34,670 bases of DNA. Origin: SKVL01 sp046542915 (GTDB taxonomy: Bacteria; Patescibacteriota; Minisyncoccia; Phycocordibacterales; CSBR16-193). The notes below the pieces were generated by a model. The model did not search any database. It saw only the letters and a program-made list of their open reading frames with translations, and was not told where the DNA came from. Below, in pieces: positions 1 through 7,843 of this stretch; positions within the stretch are counted from its first letter, which is position 1, and the number at the start of each line of letters is the position of its first letter. The position numbers and the translations under genes are program-made. The stretch is taken from positions 1-34,670 of the forward strand of contig JBKHAI010000001.1 of the NCBI GenBank assembly GCA_046542915.1, read 5' to 3'.

Positions 1-1179
1 CCTAGCCAGCCACCGTATCAGTAGAGGAGCGATTAAGGTAGAGACGATCGTCAGAGCAACCAAAGCAGTGGCCAGATCCTCTGAAATAATGCCGGCCTCT
101 ACTCCAGTAAAAGCTACTGCTAAGGTTATGGATAGTTGAGACATAGACGAAGCTCCTACCAAAGCGGCTTCTTTGTTGGACATATTGTTGATCTTGGAAC
201 CCAAAAAACCGCTTAGGAATTTTGATATCATTGAAGTCAAAATAACAGCAACCGTTAGCATCAAAACATTCTCCATCTTAGCAAAAACCCCTAGATCAGT
301 CTGAACACCGATTATTATAAAAAAGATCGGAATAAAGATACCATAACCGATAGTTCTGAATCTTTCTTTTATTTTTTTACTGGTTATCGTATCGGAAAGG
401 ATCAATCCGGCAAAAAACCCACCGGCGATAGGGTGGATCCCTAAAAGCCCAAAGACCACTACGGTTCCCAGAAGAGCCACTAAGACCACTCTAAGGTCGT
501 TAGATGATCCGGATCCGTATTCATTCTCTTTCGGCTCATCTATCTCCGAAGGGGTCTGCTCTTTTAAAGAGACCAGCCACTTTATTTTCGGAATGATAAA
601 TCTTAAGACCACCAAAGATAAAAAGAAAAGCGGTAAAAAAGCCCAAAGAGGCAGATCACTGAAACCTGCTTCCGGAATAACGATATGGAGAAAGACCGCC
701 AATAAAAATAAAGAAAAGATATCTTCAAAAACCACCACCGAAGTTATTACTCTACCGGGCCGAGTGGACAAAAGTCCGTTGGACTGTAAACTCGGCAGGA
801 CCACGCCAACCGAGGAAGAGATGAATATAATACCCAAAAGAATGGCGGCCGAGATCCCCATTTCAAAGAAAAGCGCTAAGATAAAACCGGCCAAAAAAGG
901 TATGACGGTATTAAAAGTAGCTATTGTAAAAAGACTACCGGAAGAGGAGCGAAGGTCCGAGATCTTGGTCTCAAGTCCCGCCATGAACATTAAAAAGACT
1001 ATTCCGATCTGACCGAGAAAATAGATGGTCTCGTCGATCTCCAGTAGATCAAACCCGAAAGGACCGATTATTATGCCACCCAGTATAAGAGCGACCACCC
1101 AAGGTATATGCAAACTTTGAAAGACAGCTGAAAAGAAAGTCGCTACTAACAGTATTAAGAAAAAAGGCAAAAATTCCAT
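1..1179 (-). CDS. Cation:proton antiporter, CPA2/KefB type (3' end cut by window)
   Basis: Polytopic membrane transporter predicted to exchange a monovalent cation (Na+ or K+) for protons across the cytoplasmic membrane. The frame is open from the ATG at 1179 to the window edge: 393 residues are visible and the C-terminus lies outside. The protein starts MEFLPFFLILL, runs through about a dozen hydrophobic helices, and has family-like stretches: GGIIIGPFG in the second helix region, SSSVGVVLPSLQSNGLL followed by VVVFEDIFSLFLLAV (corresponding to the QDI-type motif of KefB/KefC), and GIHPIAGGFFAGLILSD. A charged hydrophilic linker (about residues 215-235) sits mid-protein. It is divergent from the SLC13-type gene, with 69 bp between starts. 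Whether a C-terminal RCK/TrkA-N domain follows cannot be seen. The family call is firm; the ion is inferred. Confidence 0.88.
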   Translation of the reverse strand, partial: MEFLPFFLILLVATFFSAVFQSLHIPWVVALILGGIIIGPFGFDLLEIDETIYFLGQIGIVFLMFMAGLETKISDLRSSSGSLFTIATFNTVIPFLAGFILALFFEMGISAAILLGIIFISSSVGVVLPSLQSNGLLSTRPGRVITSVVVFEDIFSLFLLAVFLHIVIPEAGFSDLPLWAFLPLFFLSLVVLRFIIPKIKWLVSLKEQTPSEIDEPKENEYGSGSSNDLRVVLVALLGTVVVFGLLGIHPIAGGFFAGLILSDTITSKKIKERFRTIGYGIFIPIFFIIIGVQTDLGVFAKMENVLMLTVAVILTSMISKFLSGFLGSKINNMSNKEAALVGASSMSQLSITLAVAFTGVEAGIISEDLATALVALTIVSTLIAPLLIRWLAR

Positions 1180-1236
1180 GATCAAAAATGAGCTAATAAT
1201 AGTTTAACAAGACTCCCTCTTTAAAACAAAGGATGT

Positions 1237-1248
1237 TATCATTTTGTT
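1237..1248 (+). promoter_or_regulatory. Putative -10 element of the SLC13-type gene
   Basis: TATCAT at 1237-1242 lies 6 nt before the ATG at 1249. There is no convincing -35 and no Shine-Dalgarno. The spacing would give a leaderless or nearly leaderless mRNA. The 69-bp gap must also hold the promoter of the divergent antiporter, for which I see no clear element at matching distance. Confidence 0.35.
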
Positions 1249-3045
1249 ATGCTTAACTGGAATATCTTAGCAAACACCAACACCGATCAACTGCTCATAT
1301 TCACGGTCGTCGCCTTAACAATGATCCTTTTAATGAGCCGAACCTTGAGATATGATCTGGTCGCTGTATTTTCTCTTTTATTGATCATATTATCCGGAGT
1401 TCTGTCTCCGGAAGAAGCTTTTGCGGGTTTGATCCATCCGGTGGTTCTACTGGTCGCCTCAATGTTCATCTTAACCCAAGGACTAACCAACTCCGGCTTA
1501 ATAGACCTGATCACCCGAAAAGTAAGGGTCCTGGACAAATACCCGGTATTACAAATAGGGACCTTGACCGCCTTAGTGGCCATCGCCTCGGCTTTTATAA
1601 ACAACATCGGAGCCTTGGCACCGATGATACCCATAGCTATCCATTTAGCCCGAAAGAACGATCTCTCGCCTTCGCTTTTTTTACTACCCTTGGCCTTTGG
1701 TTCACAATTGGGAGGTTATCTAACCCTTATAGGAACACCCCGGAACATAATTGTTTCCTCCTTTAGAGAGAAGGCGGGATTGGAGGCCTTTTCCATGTTT
1801 GATTTCGCTTTAGTGGGAAGCGGTCTGACAATAGCCGGAGTGCTCTTTCTGTCTTTTCTGGGATGGAGGCTCCTTCCCAAAAGAAAAAGCTCGTTCTCTG
1901 CTGGCAAATTTTCGGTAGAAAAATATATAACCGAAGTAAGTGTTCCCGAAAATTCCAAACTTAGCGGTGAATACCTCAGTTCTATAAGAAAACTCAGCAA
2001 CAAAGAAGTCTCCCTAGCGTCACTGATAAGGGATGACGTCGTCATAAATCATACTTCCGGGTACGAGGTCATAAAACCCGGTGATCGCCTCTTATTAAAG
2101 GCGGATCCAGACTCATTAAAGGACTTTACAGAAGAATATCGCCTTGACCTCGTGGGAGAAAAAGCCATTGAATCGCAGACACCGGAAGAAGAAAGGATGA
2201 CCACAGAGGCGGTGGTTACCCCTTCGTCCTCTATCGTTGACAAAAACTGGGAAGAAACTCCCCTTTCTCAAAGATACGGAGTAAACCTACTTGCGATATC
2301 AAGGACCAATTCCAAAATACAAACCTCCCTTGCCAATACTCATCTACGACCGGGAGACGTTATCCTTCTCCACGGTAAAAAAGACAGCATTAGAAAAACG
2401 ATCTCGGAACTAGAATGTTACCCTTTAGCCGAACGTGAACTGACCTTCGGACAAAAAACAGCCATTCCTCTGGCTTTGATAATATTTGTCTTAGCGATAT
2501 TGACCGCCACCTTAACAACGGCACCGGTAGAGATAGTTTTTTTGACCGCCGCTTTTATAATGATAGTCACCAATCTGGTTCCGTTAAAGCAAGCATACGG
2601 CAGTATTGAGTGGCCGATACTTCTATTGATCGGTTCTATGATAACCGTTGGAGTCGCTTTACAAGAAAGCGGCGGAGCCGATATAATAGCCGACTTTATA
2701 CTCTCACTCAGTGGTCTGCTTAACCCTGCCACTATGGTCATTATGACCCTTCTGATCACCATAATAATAGCTAATATAGTCAACGCCACCGTCTCAGCGG
2801 TCATAATGGCCCCTATCGCGCTTTTCTTAGCATCAGGATTAGGTGTTTCCGTCGATCCTTTCCTGATGGCGGTCGCTATCGGTTCAACCTCGGTCTTTCT
2901 GACCGCTTACGGGCACGAATCAAATTCTCTGGTCATGGAAGCCGGCGGATATACATTTAAAGATTACTTACGGGTCGGTCTGCCGCTGGAGATATTGATA
3001 ATAATTCTTTCGGCTCCTTTGATATTATATTTCTGGCCTCTTTAA
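1249..3045 (+). CDS. SLC13/DASS-type permease with two RCK_C (TrkA-C) domains
   Basis: Membrane carrier of the SLC13/ArsB-NhaD (ion transporter) superfamily, expected to move a divalent anion such as sulfate, phosphate or dicarboxylate with a cation. 598 residues. The N-terminal helical half (about 15-205) carries the paired-Asn and Pro loop INNIGALAPMIPIAIHLARK and the GTPRNI motif. Two soluble RCK_C-like domains follow (about 220-300 and 325-395), each ending in a PGDRLLLK or PGDVILLHGK strand typical of TrkA-C. The C-terminal half (about 400-598) repeats the helical fold with NATVSAVIMAPIA and TAYGHESNSLV. The insertion of two RCK_C domains between the halves is normal for this subfamily. 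The ATG is 6 nt after a TATCAT hexamer. Substrate is not determinable here. Confidence 0.88.
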   Translation: MLNWNILANTNTDQLLIFTVVALTMILLMSRTLRYDLVAVFSLLLIILSGVLSPEEAFAGLIHPVVLLVASMFILTQGLTNSGLIDLITRKVRVLDKYPVLQIGTLTALVAIASAFINNIGALAPMIPIAIHLARKNDLSPSLFLLPLAFGSQLGGYLTLIGTPRNIIVSSFREKAGLEAFSMFDFALVGSGLTIAGVLFLSFLGWRLLPKRKSSFSAGKFSVEKYITEVSVPENSKLSGEYLSSIRKLSNKEVSLASLIRDDVVINHTSGYEVIKPGDRLLLKADPDSLKDFTEEYRLDLVGEKAIESQTPEEERMTTEAVVTPSSSIVDKNWEETPLSQRYGVNLLAISRTNSKIQTSLANTHLRPGDVILLHGKKDSIRKTISELECYPLAERELTFGQKTAIPLALIIFVLAILTATLTTAPVEIVFLTAAFIMIVTNLVPLKQAYGSIEWPILLLIGSMITVGVALQESGGADIIADFILSLSGLLNPATMVIMTLLITIIIANIVNATVSAVIMAPIALFLASGLGVSVDPFLMAVAIGSTSVFLTAYGHESNSLVMEAGGYTFKDYLRVGLPLEILIIILSAPLILYFWPL

Positions 3046-3170
3046 AAGTTTTGGGGTTATATAGTTTGGCTCCAACAGGGAACAAAACACTGAAAAAACA
3101 CCCTCTGCAATTAACAAAAAGTTGATCAAAAAGGTTCTTATGAGAAAAACATAAAAGATATGAAGGGGTT
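3046..3170. other. Intergenic spacer between convergent genes
   Basis: 125 bp between the stops of the permease (+) and the second DUF5663-like gene (-). AT-rich. I see no strong GC stem with a T-run on either strand and no ORF worth calling. Confidence 0.5.
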
Positions 3171-3491
3171 CTAGTTATTATCTAACCCTCTCTTTATCTC
3201 CTCAATGTGTTCTTTCATCTCTTTTTTGAAATCGGAGACCACTTCCTCCAAGATCTCGTCATAATTGGGAAGTTTTTCCCTTAAAAAGTTCTCTGTTCTC
3301 TCGGCGTCCTCTTGTTCCCTCACCTTTTCAAACTCATCACGCTCTTCTTCGGAGAGCTCTTCCAAGACACGAAGAGTTATCTTCTTTAACAGAGTCTCGG
3401 TCATCGCCTGAAGAATTCGTGACTGTGCTTCTTCCGGCAGGTTTTTAAGATCAAACTCTTCTAAGAGATCGTTTTTTTGTTGTTCTTCCAT
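3171..3491 (-). CDS. Small helical acidic protein, DUF5663-like, copy 2
   Basis: 106-residue, highly charged, probably all-helical soluble protein. The core (about residues 32-56, LLKKITLRVLEELSEEERDEF) resembles the DUF5663 family that I associate with Patescibacteria; that assignment is from memory. No function is known to me. It is a near-twin of the 106-aa gene at 7502-7822: the proteins differ only in the last ten or so residues (EEIKRGLDNN against EDIKKGLEEN) and the shared DNA has one synonymous difference. It sits 33 bp downstream of the 805-aa LysM-like gene, repeating the order seen for the other copy, so the two genes behave as a paired module. The upstream sequence AATTTATTTACT-ATG has no Shine-Dalgarno. 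It ends the minus-strand cluster. Confidence 0.75.
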   Translation of the reverse strand: MEEQQKNDLLEEFDLKNLPEEAQSRILQAMTETLLKKITLRVLEELSEEERDEFEKVREQEDAERTENFLREKLPNYDEILEEVVSDFKKEMKEHIEEIKRGLDNN

Positions 3492-3504
3492 AGTAAATAA
3501 ATTA
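3200..3504. repeat. 305-bp direct repeat, copy A (pairs with 7531-7835)
   Basis: Aligned by eye without gaps at a constant offset of 4331 bp. Only one difference was found: G at 3471 against A at 7802, the third position of an Asn codon on the coding strand. It covers nearly the whole DUF5663-like gene plus 13 bp upstream of its start. Similarity stops abruptly at both ends. Confidence 0.9.
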
Positions 3505-3524
3505 ATTAATTATAGATCAAAATT

Positions 3525-5942
3525 TTATTTGGCAAGTTCGTTGAGTTTTTCTTCTTCAAAAATATTTCCGTGATCTTCTTTCAATAAAGCGATTTTTTCC
3601 TGCAATCTGTTCTTTACCCAATCGTATTCTTTACTACCCAGCTTATCTTTGTCTTCCATTTCCCTCAATACTTGCTCGTGAACCTTTATGTCCCCCAGAG
3701 AGCTTTGAATTTCACCCTCTTTTTCCAGATAACGAGCAGGATCTTCATTGACAGCTTCCAGATCAATAAATTTATTCGGATCAAAGTGCTTTAAGTTGCC
3801 TTTATAATGCATATCGCTCACGTTGCCTTCGGTATCATATTCAAAACCGAATTCTTCAAACTCAAAACCGCTTCCTTCTTTTCGGACAAACTCTTCATCA
3901 ACGGGGTCTTTCTCAACACCGCTTTGCTCTGATGGGTCCGGTTCAGAAGTTTCCCCCGACTCAGGAATATCTTGGTGTTTTAAAGGATCGGTTTCTTCTT
4001 CAGCTTCTTCTATTGGAGAGAACTTAGTTTCCGCAGAACTTTCTTTTACCATCTGTTCCTCGGCAATTCCTTTTTCATATAAAATGTTATCAACTTTTTC
4101 CGATGTTAGTCTTTCTCCGGGGTTCTCTTTGACCCACTCCTCTATTATTTCATTGTTTCTAACGATACTCTCCATAGCTTCTTGACTGAGATCGTTGGAA
4201 GATTCAAGCATACTTCCGATCAGTCCGTCTTTTGCCAAAGGTGAAAAATCTATTTTCTGTCCGGCTTGTACCATATCAATGCTATCAACTCCTTCCATTC
4301 CGAAATTAGACGGGTCTTCTGCGATCTTGTCCTTTATTTGATCTATTAAATGGGTCTTTTGAGCTTCGTTAAGATCCTCAAACTTATCCCCGAGATTATC
4401 TTTCAGGAAAGATTCGGTGGTACTCCAAACCGACTCGCCGGGTTTGATCTCAACACCAAATTCGATCCCGGAACTGCCGGCCGTCGCCATCTCCGGGTTC
4501 TTTATCCATTCCGGTTGCTCATCAAACTCTTGGACATCAAAACGATGTTCTTCAAACTGAGACTCATTAACGACTCCCTCACCAGAAACTCCGGCTTGAG
4601 AAGTATCTTGTGGCCGGGGAATATCCTGGTGATTTATAGGTTCATCTTCTTCAGTCTCTTCTATTGGAGAAAACTCCGTAGATTCCGGTTCGGATCCCGC
4701 TGTGGCCAAAACATTGCCTTCATAAGCGTCTGAAGAACCAGGGATGGAGTCATTTTTGTTCTCAGGATGAGACTCCGTAGGAACTTCACCGGGGTCAAAC
4801 AGACTGGATATTCCATCTATCGCTTTACTGACGGCCCCGGACCCCACCAAAACTCCGGCGGTACCGGCCAAGATATAACGCCTATATCTTTCACCTTTCT
4901 TTCGGCCTTCCAGTTCAAAGAGTTTGTTATCAAGTTCGGCGTTTCCGGAATTAAGTTTTTCTTCAAGACCTTTAGCAAAAAGTTCTGACACTTCTTTTTC
5001 CGTCTTTTTTTCCTGACTTTTCTTTATCAATCCTTCCAGACCGACCGCGGTAGCGGCACCACTTAACACTCTCTGAGCTCGGGACCCGGCTATGGCACCG
5101 GTTGCCAAAGCGGCACCGGCAGCACCGCCTAAGGCGCCGGCTCCGGCCCCCAGTCCTAAAAGACCGGCGGAAATACCCAGTTTATACCTTAACGGCAGAC
5201 CCCGATACCAGTTGGCTACTTTTTTACCGGTCTCTTTAGCTTTTTCTTTTAAAGAATCCGGTTTTTCGTTTAAAGCAGCTTCCAGTTTGGCTTCGTGGAG
5301 GTTGTTGGCTTCCAGGGTCAGGGTTTCTGTCATTATCCTTTCTATTTCCTTATCTCTATCCTCCTTTGAAAGTGACGGGTCTAGAGACTCTATTCGCTCT
5401 TTTCTTCTGTTTTTCAGAGCTTCAATATATTCTTGCTTTTTTTGAACATATTCTTGACTAGGACTTTCTTTGTTAACCTGATCAAGGTCCATTTTTGCGA
5501 ATTCTTTTCTTTTTTCTTTAAGTATCTCTTCCGAACTTCTCTCCTCTTCCTGAGATTCGCCCGGGGTTTCCTGAACTACCTCTTCTGACCCTTTTTCTTT
5601 TTCAGTCTTCTCATCACTCTCTTTGCCTTCAGTCTTCTTTTTTTTCTTCCTCATTTCTTTGTAATTATAAACGGCGTCTTCAAGTTCATTCAGTCTTTTC
5701 TGTTTTTCTTCAGGCAAAAATTTTCCTTTTCCTTGGGCAAACCATTCTTTTTTCAAGTTATCGAGCTCTTCTTGGTCCTTCTTATTCTTTTCTCTTTTTT
5801 CCACATCCTCTTCCATTTCCTTTCTAACCTCTTCCATATACTCTTGTGTGTCATCGTCTCTACCACGATAAGCGGTTTCGGCGTGGATCTGAGGGTCTTG
5901 TTTTTCCTCGTTGGGATTATTTACGGGTGGTTTTTCACTCAT
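3525..5942 (-). CDS. Coiled-coil, Gly-rich membrane and LysM-like protein, copy 2 (805 aa)
   Basis: Function unknown. Visible layout: a very charged, coiled-coil-prone N-terminus (1-205); a segment at about 206-372 with a Gly/Ala-rich hydrophobic hairpin (LGISAGLLGLGAGAGALGG, about 255-285) and a second hydrophobic stretch (YILAGTAGVLVGSGAVS, 356-372); an acidic low-complexity linker; one LysM-like domain (497-570) that opens with PGESVW and closes with VQAGQKIDFS, enlarged by a helical insert; a helical tail with EEWVKENPG; and a C-terminal domain (about 690-805) containing EGNVSDMHYKGNLKHFD. The acidic linker holds an internal repeat (FSPIEETEEDEPINHQDIP and FSPIEEAEEETDPLKHQDIP). The paralogue at 7844-10966 shares the membrane segment exactly, at DNA level too. 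I infer an inner-membrane protein with a wall- or glycan-facing LysM-like part; topology is unproven. Confidence 0.8.
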   Translation of the reverse strand: MSEKPPVNNPNEEKQDPQIHAETAYRGRDDDTQEYMEEVRKEMEEDVEKREKNKKDQEELDNLKKEWFAQGKGKFLPEEKQKRLNELEDAVYNYKEMRKKKKKTEGKESDEKTEKEKGSEEVVQETPGESQEEERSSEEILKEKRKEFAKMDLDQVNKESPSQEYVQKKQEYIEALKNRRKERIESLDPSLSKEDRDKEIERIMTETLTLEANNLHEAKLEAALNEKPDSLKEKAKETGKKVANWYRGLPLRYKLGISAGLLGLGAGAGALGGAAGAALATGAIAGSRAQRVLSGAATAVGLEGLIKKSQEKKTEKEVSELFAKGLEEKLNSGNAELDNKLFELEGRKKGERYRRYILAGTAGVLVGSGAVSKAIDGISSLFDPGEVPTESHPENKNDSIPGSSDAYEGNVLATAGSEPESTEFSPIEETEEDEPINHQDIPRPQDTSQAGVSGEGVVNESQFEEHRFDVQEFDEQPEWIKNPEMATAGSSGIEFGVEIKPGESVWSTTESFLKDNLGDKFEDLNEAQKTHLIDQIKDKIAEDPSNFGMEGVDSIDMVQAGQKIDFSPLAKDGLIGSMLESSNDLSQEAMESIVRNNEIIEEWVKENPGERLTSEKVDNILYEKGIAEEQMVKESSAETKFSPIEEAEEETDPLKHQDIPESGETSEPDPSEQSGVEKDPVDEEFVRKEGSGFEFEEFGFEYDTEGNVSDMHYKGNLKHFDPNKFIDLEAVNEDPARYLEKEGEIQSSLGDIKVHEQVLREMEDKDKLGSKEYDWVKNRLQEKIALLKEDHGNIFEEEKLNELAK
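4826..5328. repeat. 503-bp perfect direct repeat, copy A (pairs with 10021-10523)
   Basis: Compared line by line with 10021-10523 at a constant offset of 5195 bp: no mismatch or gap found, while the sequence diverges at once on both sides. It encodes the Gly-rich membrane segment of the two large paralogues. Perfect identity inside otherwise divergent genes points to recent gene conversion or recent segmental copying. Confidence 0.92.
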
Positions 5943-6016
5943 ATTAAAAGCAGTTTAATACATTGGTAATTTAAATACACTATATCAAAAAAAATAAAAA
6001 AAATACTAGAGATCGA
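5943..6016. other. AT-rich gap between metallopeptidase and 805-aa gene
   Basis: 74 bp, almost entirely A/T, on the boundary between the nuclease/metallopeptidase pair and the second LysM-like/DUF5663 pair. On the minus strand TTGATA is followed by several TATT-type hexamers, so it could hold a promoter for the 805-aa gene, but no single -35/-10 pair stands out. Confidence 0.25.
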
Positions 6017-6583
6017 TCACTTTTGGTAAATTTGTTTGAGTTCTTTTTTGCTATCTTCATAACGAGGTATTGCTTCAGCGACCAGAGACCAAAAATCTTT
6101 TGAATGGTTCAGATGCTTTAAGTGGCAAAGCTCGTGAACTATAAGATAATCCTGAAGTTCTTCTTTCAAAAAAACTATCTTGTAATTGAAATTCAAGTTC
6201 TTTTTGGAAGAGCAACTCCCCCAACGACTCTTTTGGTTGCGTATTGATATTCTGTTGAAGTTGAAACCATAAAACTCATTCCAGTAGGAGACCTTCTTCT
6301 CTACCAGTTTTCTGGCTTTTTCTTTATGTTCAAGATAATGCTCCGGATTCCGAACTTCTATGTCGGGATCTGTATTCTTGGTCCTTTGCGAGAGTTTCTT
6401 TCTAACCCAATCCATCTTTTCATTTAAAAAAGAGATCGCTCTCTCTTCCGTCACATACATTGGCCGAGTTACTAGAACATCTCCGTTGGGCGATATGGTT
6501 ATCCGAAGGTATTTAGAGCGCCGATGCCGACGAAAGAAAACCTTTATATCACCCTTTTCATCTCTTAAAAACAGCTCCTTCAT
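6017..6583 (-). CDS. YgjP-like metallopeptidase, DUF45 family
   Basis: Predicted zinc metallopeptidase of 188 residues. The HExxH site is HELCH at 150-154, followed by HLNHSKDFW that supplies the third ligand region, and the DUF45 hallmark RWGSCSS is at 120-126; together these are diagnostic for the YgjP/DUF45 (WLM/SprT-like) group. There is no signal peptide or membrane segment, so it is probably cytoplasmic. Related SprT/WLM proteases cut DNA-bound or crosslinked proteins in other organisms; whether this one does is inference. The start lies 4 bp after the nuclease stop, so the two are almost certainly cotranscribed. The pair is inserted between the two LysM-like/DUF5663 modules. Confidence 0.9.
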   Translation of the reverse strand: MKELFLRDEKGDIKVFFRRHRRSKYLRITISPNGDVLVTRPMYVTEERAISFLNEKMDWVRKKLSQRTKNTDPDIEVRNPEHYLEHKEKARKLVEKKVSYWNEFYGFNFNRISIRNQKSRWGSCSSKKNLNFNYKIVFLKEELQDYLIVHELCHLKHLNHSKDFWSLVAEAIPRYEDSKKELKQIYQK

Positions 6584-6587
6584 TGTC

Positions 6588-7427
6588 TTAATGGATCATA
6601 TAAAGGTCTTGTTTGTACTCTCCGACTCCAACATATTCGGCCTCTCCGTTCAGGATCTTTTCATAGGGTTTACAGGCAAAACATCCTCCGCGGGGACATT
6701 TAAATTCATTTTCTTCTCTGGCCTTTTTAACCTCTCGCGCCACTTTCAATACGTCCTCTTTACTCTTTTGCGGATCGGGGAGTTCAATCTCTCTGGGGGC
6801 ATCCTCTGAATCTACATACCAATAATATGCACCGCTTATCGGTCTTTTTTGAAGCGCTTTAAGTAGCAGAAAATAAATAGGGAGTTGTAAGGAACCCTCT
6901 TTTTCTTCGTTCTTGCCGGTCTTAAAATCAAGAACCCGGATGCTGTCATCCTCTTCCCTGTACTCCAACCAGTCTATCTTACCGCAAAGAATTATGTTCT
7001 CCTCTTCTGAGAGATAGAAGTTGGGCAACATTCCGCCGTCTTTTAATTTTACGGTTTTGTTGGAAAGCGGTCCGGGGTTTTTCATTACCCTTTCTATCAT
7101 CTCTTTCCCTCTTTCTTTCATTTCTTCTTCCTCCTTCTTGTCCGTAAACCCTCCTTTCTTGCCGGAGACCTTACCCCAGGCATCCTCATAATGCTCTAAG
7201 AGTGGTTGCTCCATTCGCTCCTCCGCTTTAAATCTTATCAGTCCTTCCAAAACTTCATGAACGGCTTGCCCTAGTGAAAGCGCCGGATTGACGATGTTCA
7301 TTTTTCGGCCGGTTTTGGGGTCTTTATAAACATTATGAAGATAATAAAGCCGAGGGCACTTCAAGAAATCCCCCATAGAAGAATGCGAGACCCAAACAGC
7401 CGAGTATTTGTCTTTGTTTTTTTCCAT
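6588..7427 (-). CDS. PD-(D/E)XK nuclease with Cas4/AddB-like Fe-S cysteines
   Basis: Predicted RecB-family exonuclease. Numbering from the ATG at 7427 (279 aa): a Cys in FLKCPRLYYLHN (C24), motif I His in GQAVHEVLEG (H57), catalytic core GKIDWLEY (D152) and VLDFKTGK (D167, K169), then LQLPIYFLL (motif IV, Gln181), and a C-terminal cysteine cluster KCPRGGCFAC (C244, C249, C252). One early plus three late cysteines is the arrangement that holds a 4Fe-4S cluster in Cas4 and AddB. A TTG four codons earlier (7439) could also start it; I prefer the ATG, though neither has a Shine-Dalgarno. No cas1/cas2 or CRISPR is visible and no helicase is fused, so it is a stand-alone nuclease, with the metallopeptidase next in the operon. 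Confidence 0.88.
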   Translation of the reverse strand: MEKNKDKYSAVWVSHSSMGDFLKCPRLYYLHNVYKDPKTGRKMNIVNPALSLGQAVHEVLEGLIRFKAEERMEQPLLEHYEDAWGKVSGKKGGFTDKKEEEEMKERGKEMIERVMKNPGPLSNKTVKLKDGGMLPNFYLSEEENIILCGKIDWLEYREEDDSIRVLDFKTGKNEEKEGSLQLPIYFLLLKALQKRPISGAYYWYVDSEDAPREIELPDPQKSKEDVLKVAREVKKAREENEFKCPRGGCFACKPYEKILNGEAEYVGVGEYKQDLYMIH

Positions 7428-7501
7428 AAAGATCCACAATTTTAAGCAAGGTCAAAAGAAATTCTGACTTAAGCTACTTTGATCTCATTTAACAACTTTG
7501 A

Positions 7502-7822
7502 TCAGTTTTCTTCAAGCCCTTTCTTGATATCCTCAATGTGTTCTTTCATCTCTTTTTTGAAATCGGAGACCACTTCCTCCAAGATCTCGTCATAATTGGG
7601 AAGTTTTTCCCTTAAAAAGTTCTCTGTTCTCTCGGCGTCCTCTTGTTCCCTCACCTTTTCAAACTCATCACGCTCTTCTTCGGAGAGCTCTTCCAAGACA
7701 CGAAGAGTTATCTTCTTTAACAGAGTCTCGGTCATCGCCTGAAGAATTCGTGACTGTGCTTCTTCCGGCAGGTTTTTAAGATCAAACTCTTCTAAGAGAT
7801 CATTTTTTTGTTGTTCTTCCAT
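7502..7822 (-). CDS. Small helical acidic protein, DUF5663-like, copy 1
   Basis: 106 residues, twin of the gene at 3171-3491. Charged and helical, with the run LLKKITLRVLEELSEEERDEF at about 34-54 and no cysteine, signal peptide or membrane helix. It follows the 1040-aa LysM-like gene by 21 bp, mirroring the second module, which suggests the small protein works with or regulates the large one. The last residues differ from the twin (EDIKKGLEEN), showing where the near-identical tract ends. The start context TAATTTATTTACT-ATG is identical in both copies. Confidence 0.75.
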   Translation of the reverse strand: MEEQQKNDLLEEFDLKNLPEEAQSRILQAMTETLLKKITLRVLEELSEEERDEFEKVREQEDAERTENFLREKLPNYDEILEEVVSDFKKEMKEHIEDIKKGLEEN

Positions 7823-7835
7823 AGTAAATAAATTA
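7531..7835. repeat. 305-bp direct repeat, copy B (pairs with 3200-3504)
   Basis: Same sequence as 3200-3504 apart from A at 7802. It includes the shared upstream bases TAATTTATTTACT on the coding strand. Confidence 0.9.
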
Positions 7836-7843
7836 GGTTATGA

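Noticed and set aside
2418..2804. 128-aa minus-strand ORF inside the SLC13-type gene
   Set aside because: Fully covered by a clear plus-strand membrane protein; composition is the antisense of hydrophobic helices.
3171..3491. DUF5663-like gene as antitoxin of a toxin-antitoxin pair
   Set aside because: Size and charge would fit, but the partner is an 805- or 1040-aa membrane protein and no toxin fold is visible.
5092..5445. Plus-strand Ala/Pro-rich ORF (and its copy at 10287-10526)
   Set aside because: It is the antisense of the Gly/Ala-rich membrane segment in the two large minus-strand genes; the copy exists only because of the 503-bp repeat.
3200..7835. Repeats as CRISPR or insertion sequence
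   Set aside because: The repeated units are coding tracts in paralogous genes, two copies only, with no terminal inverted repeats, transposase or spacer pattern.
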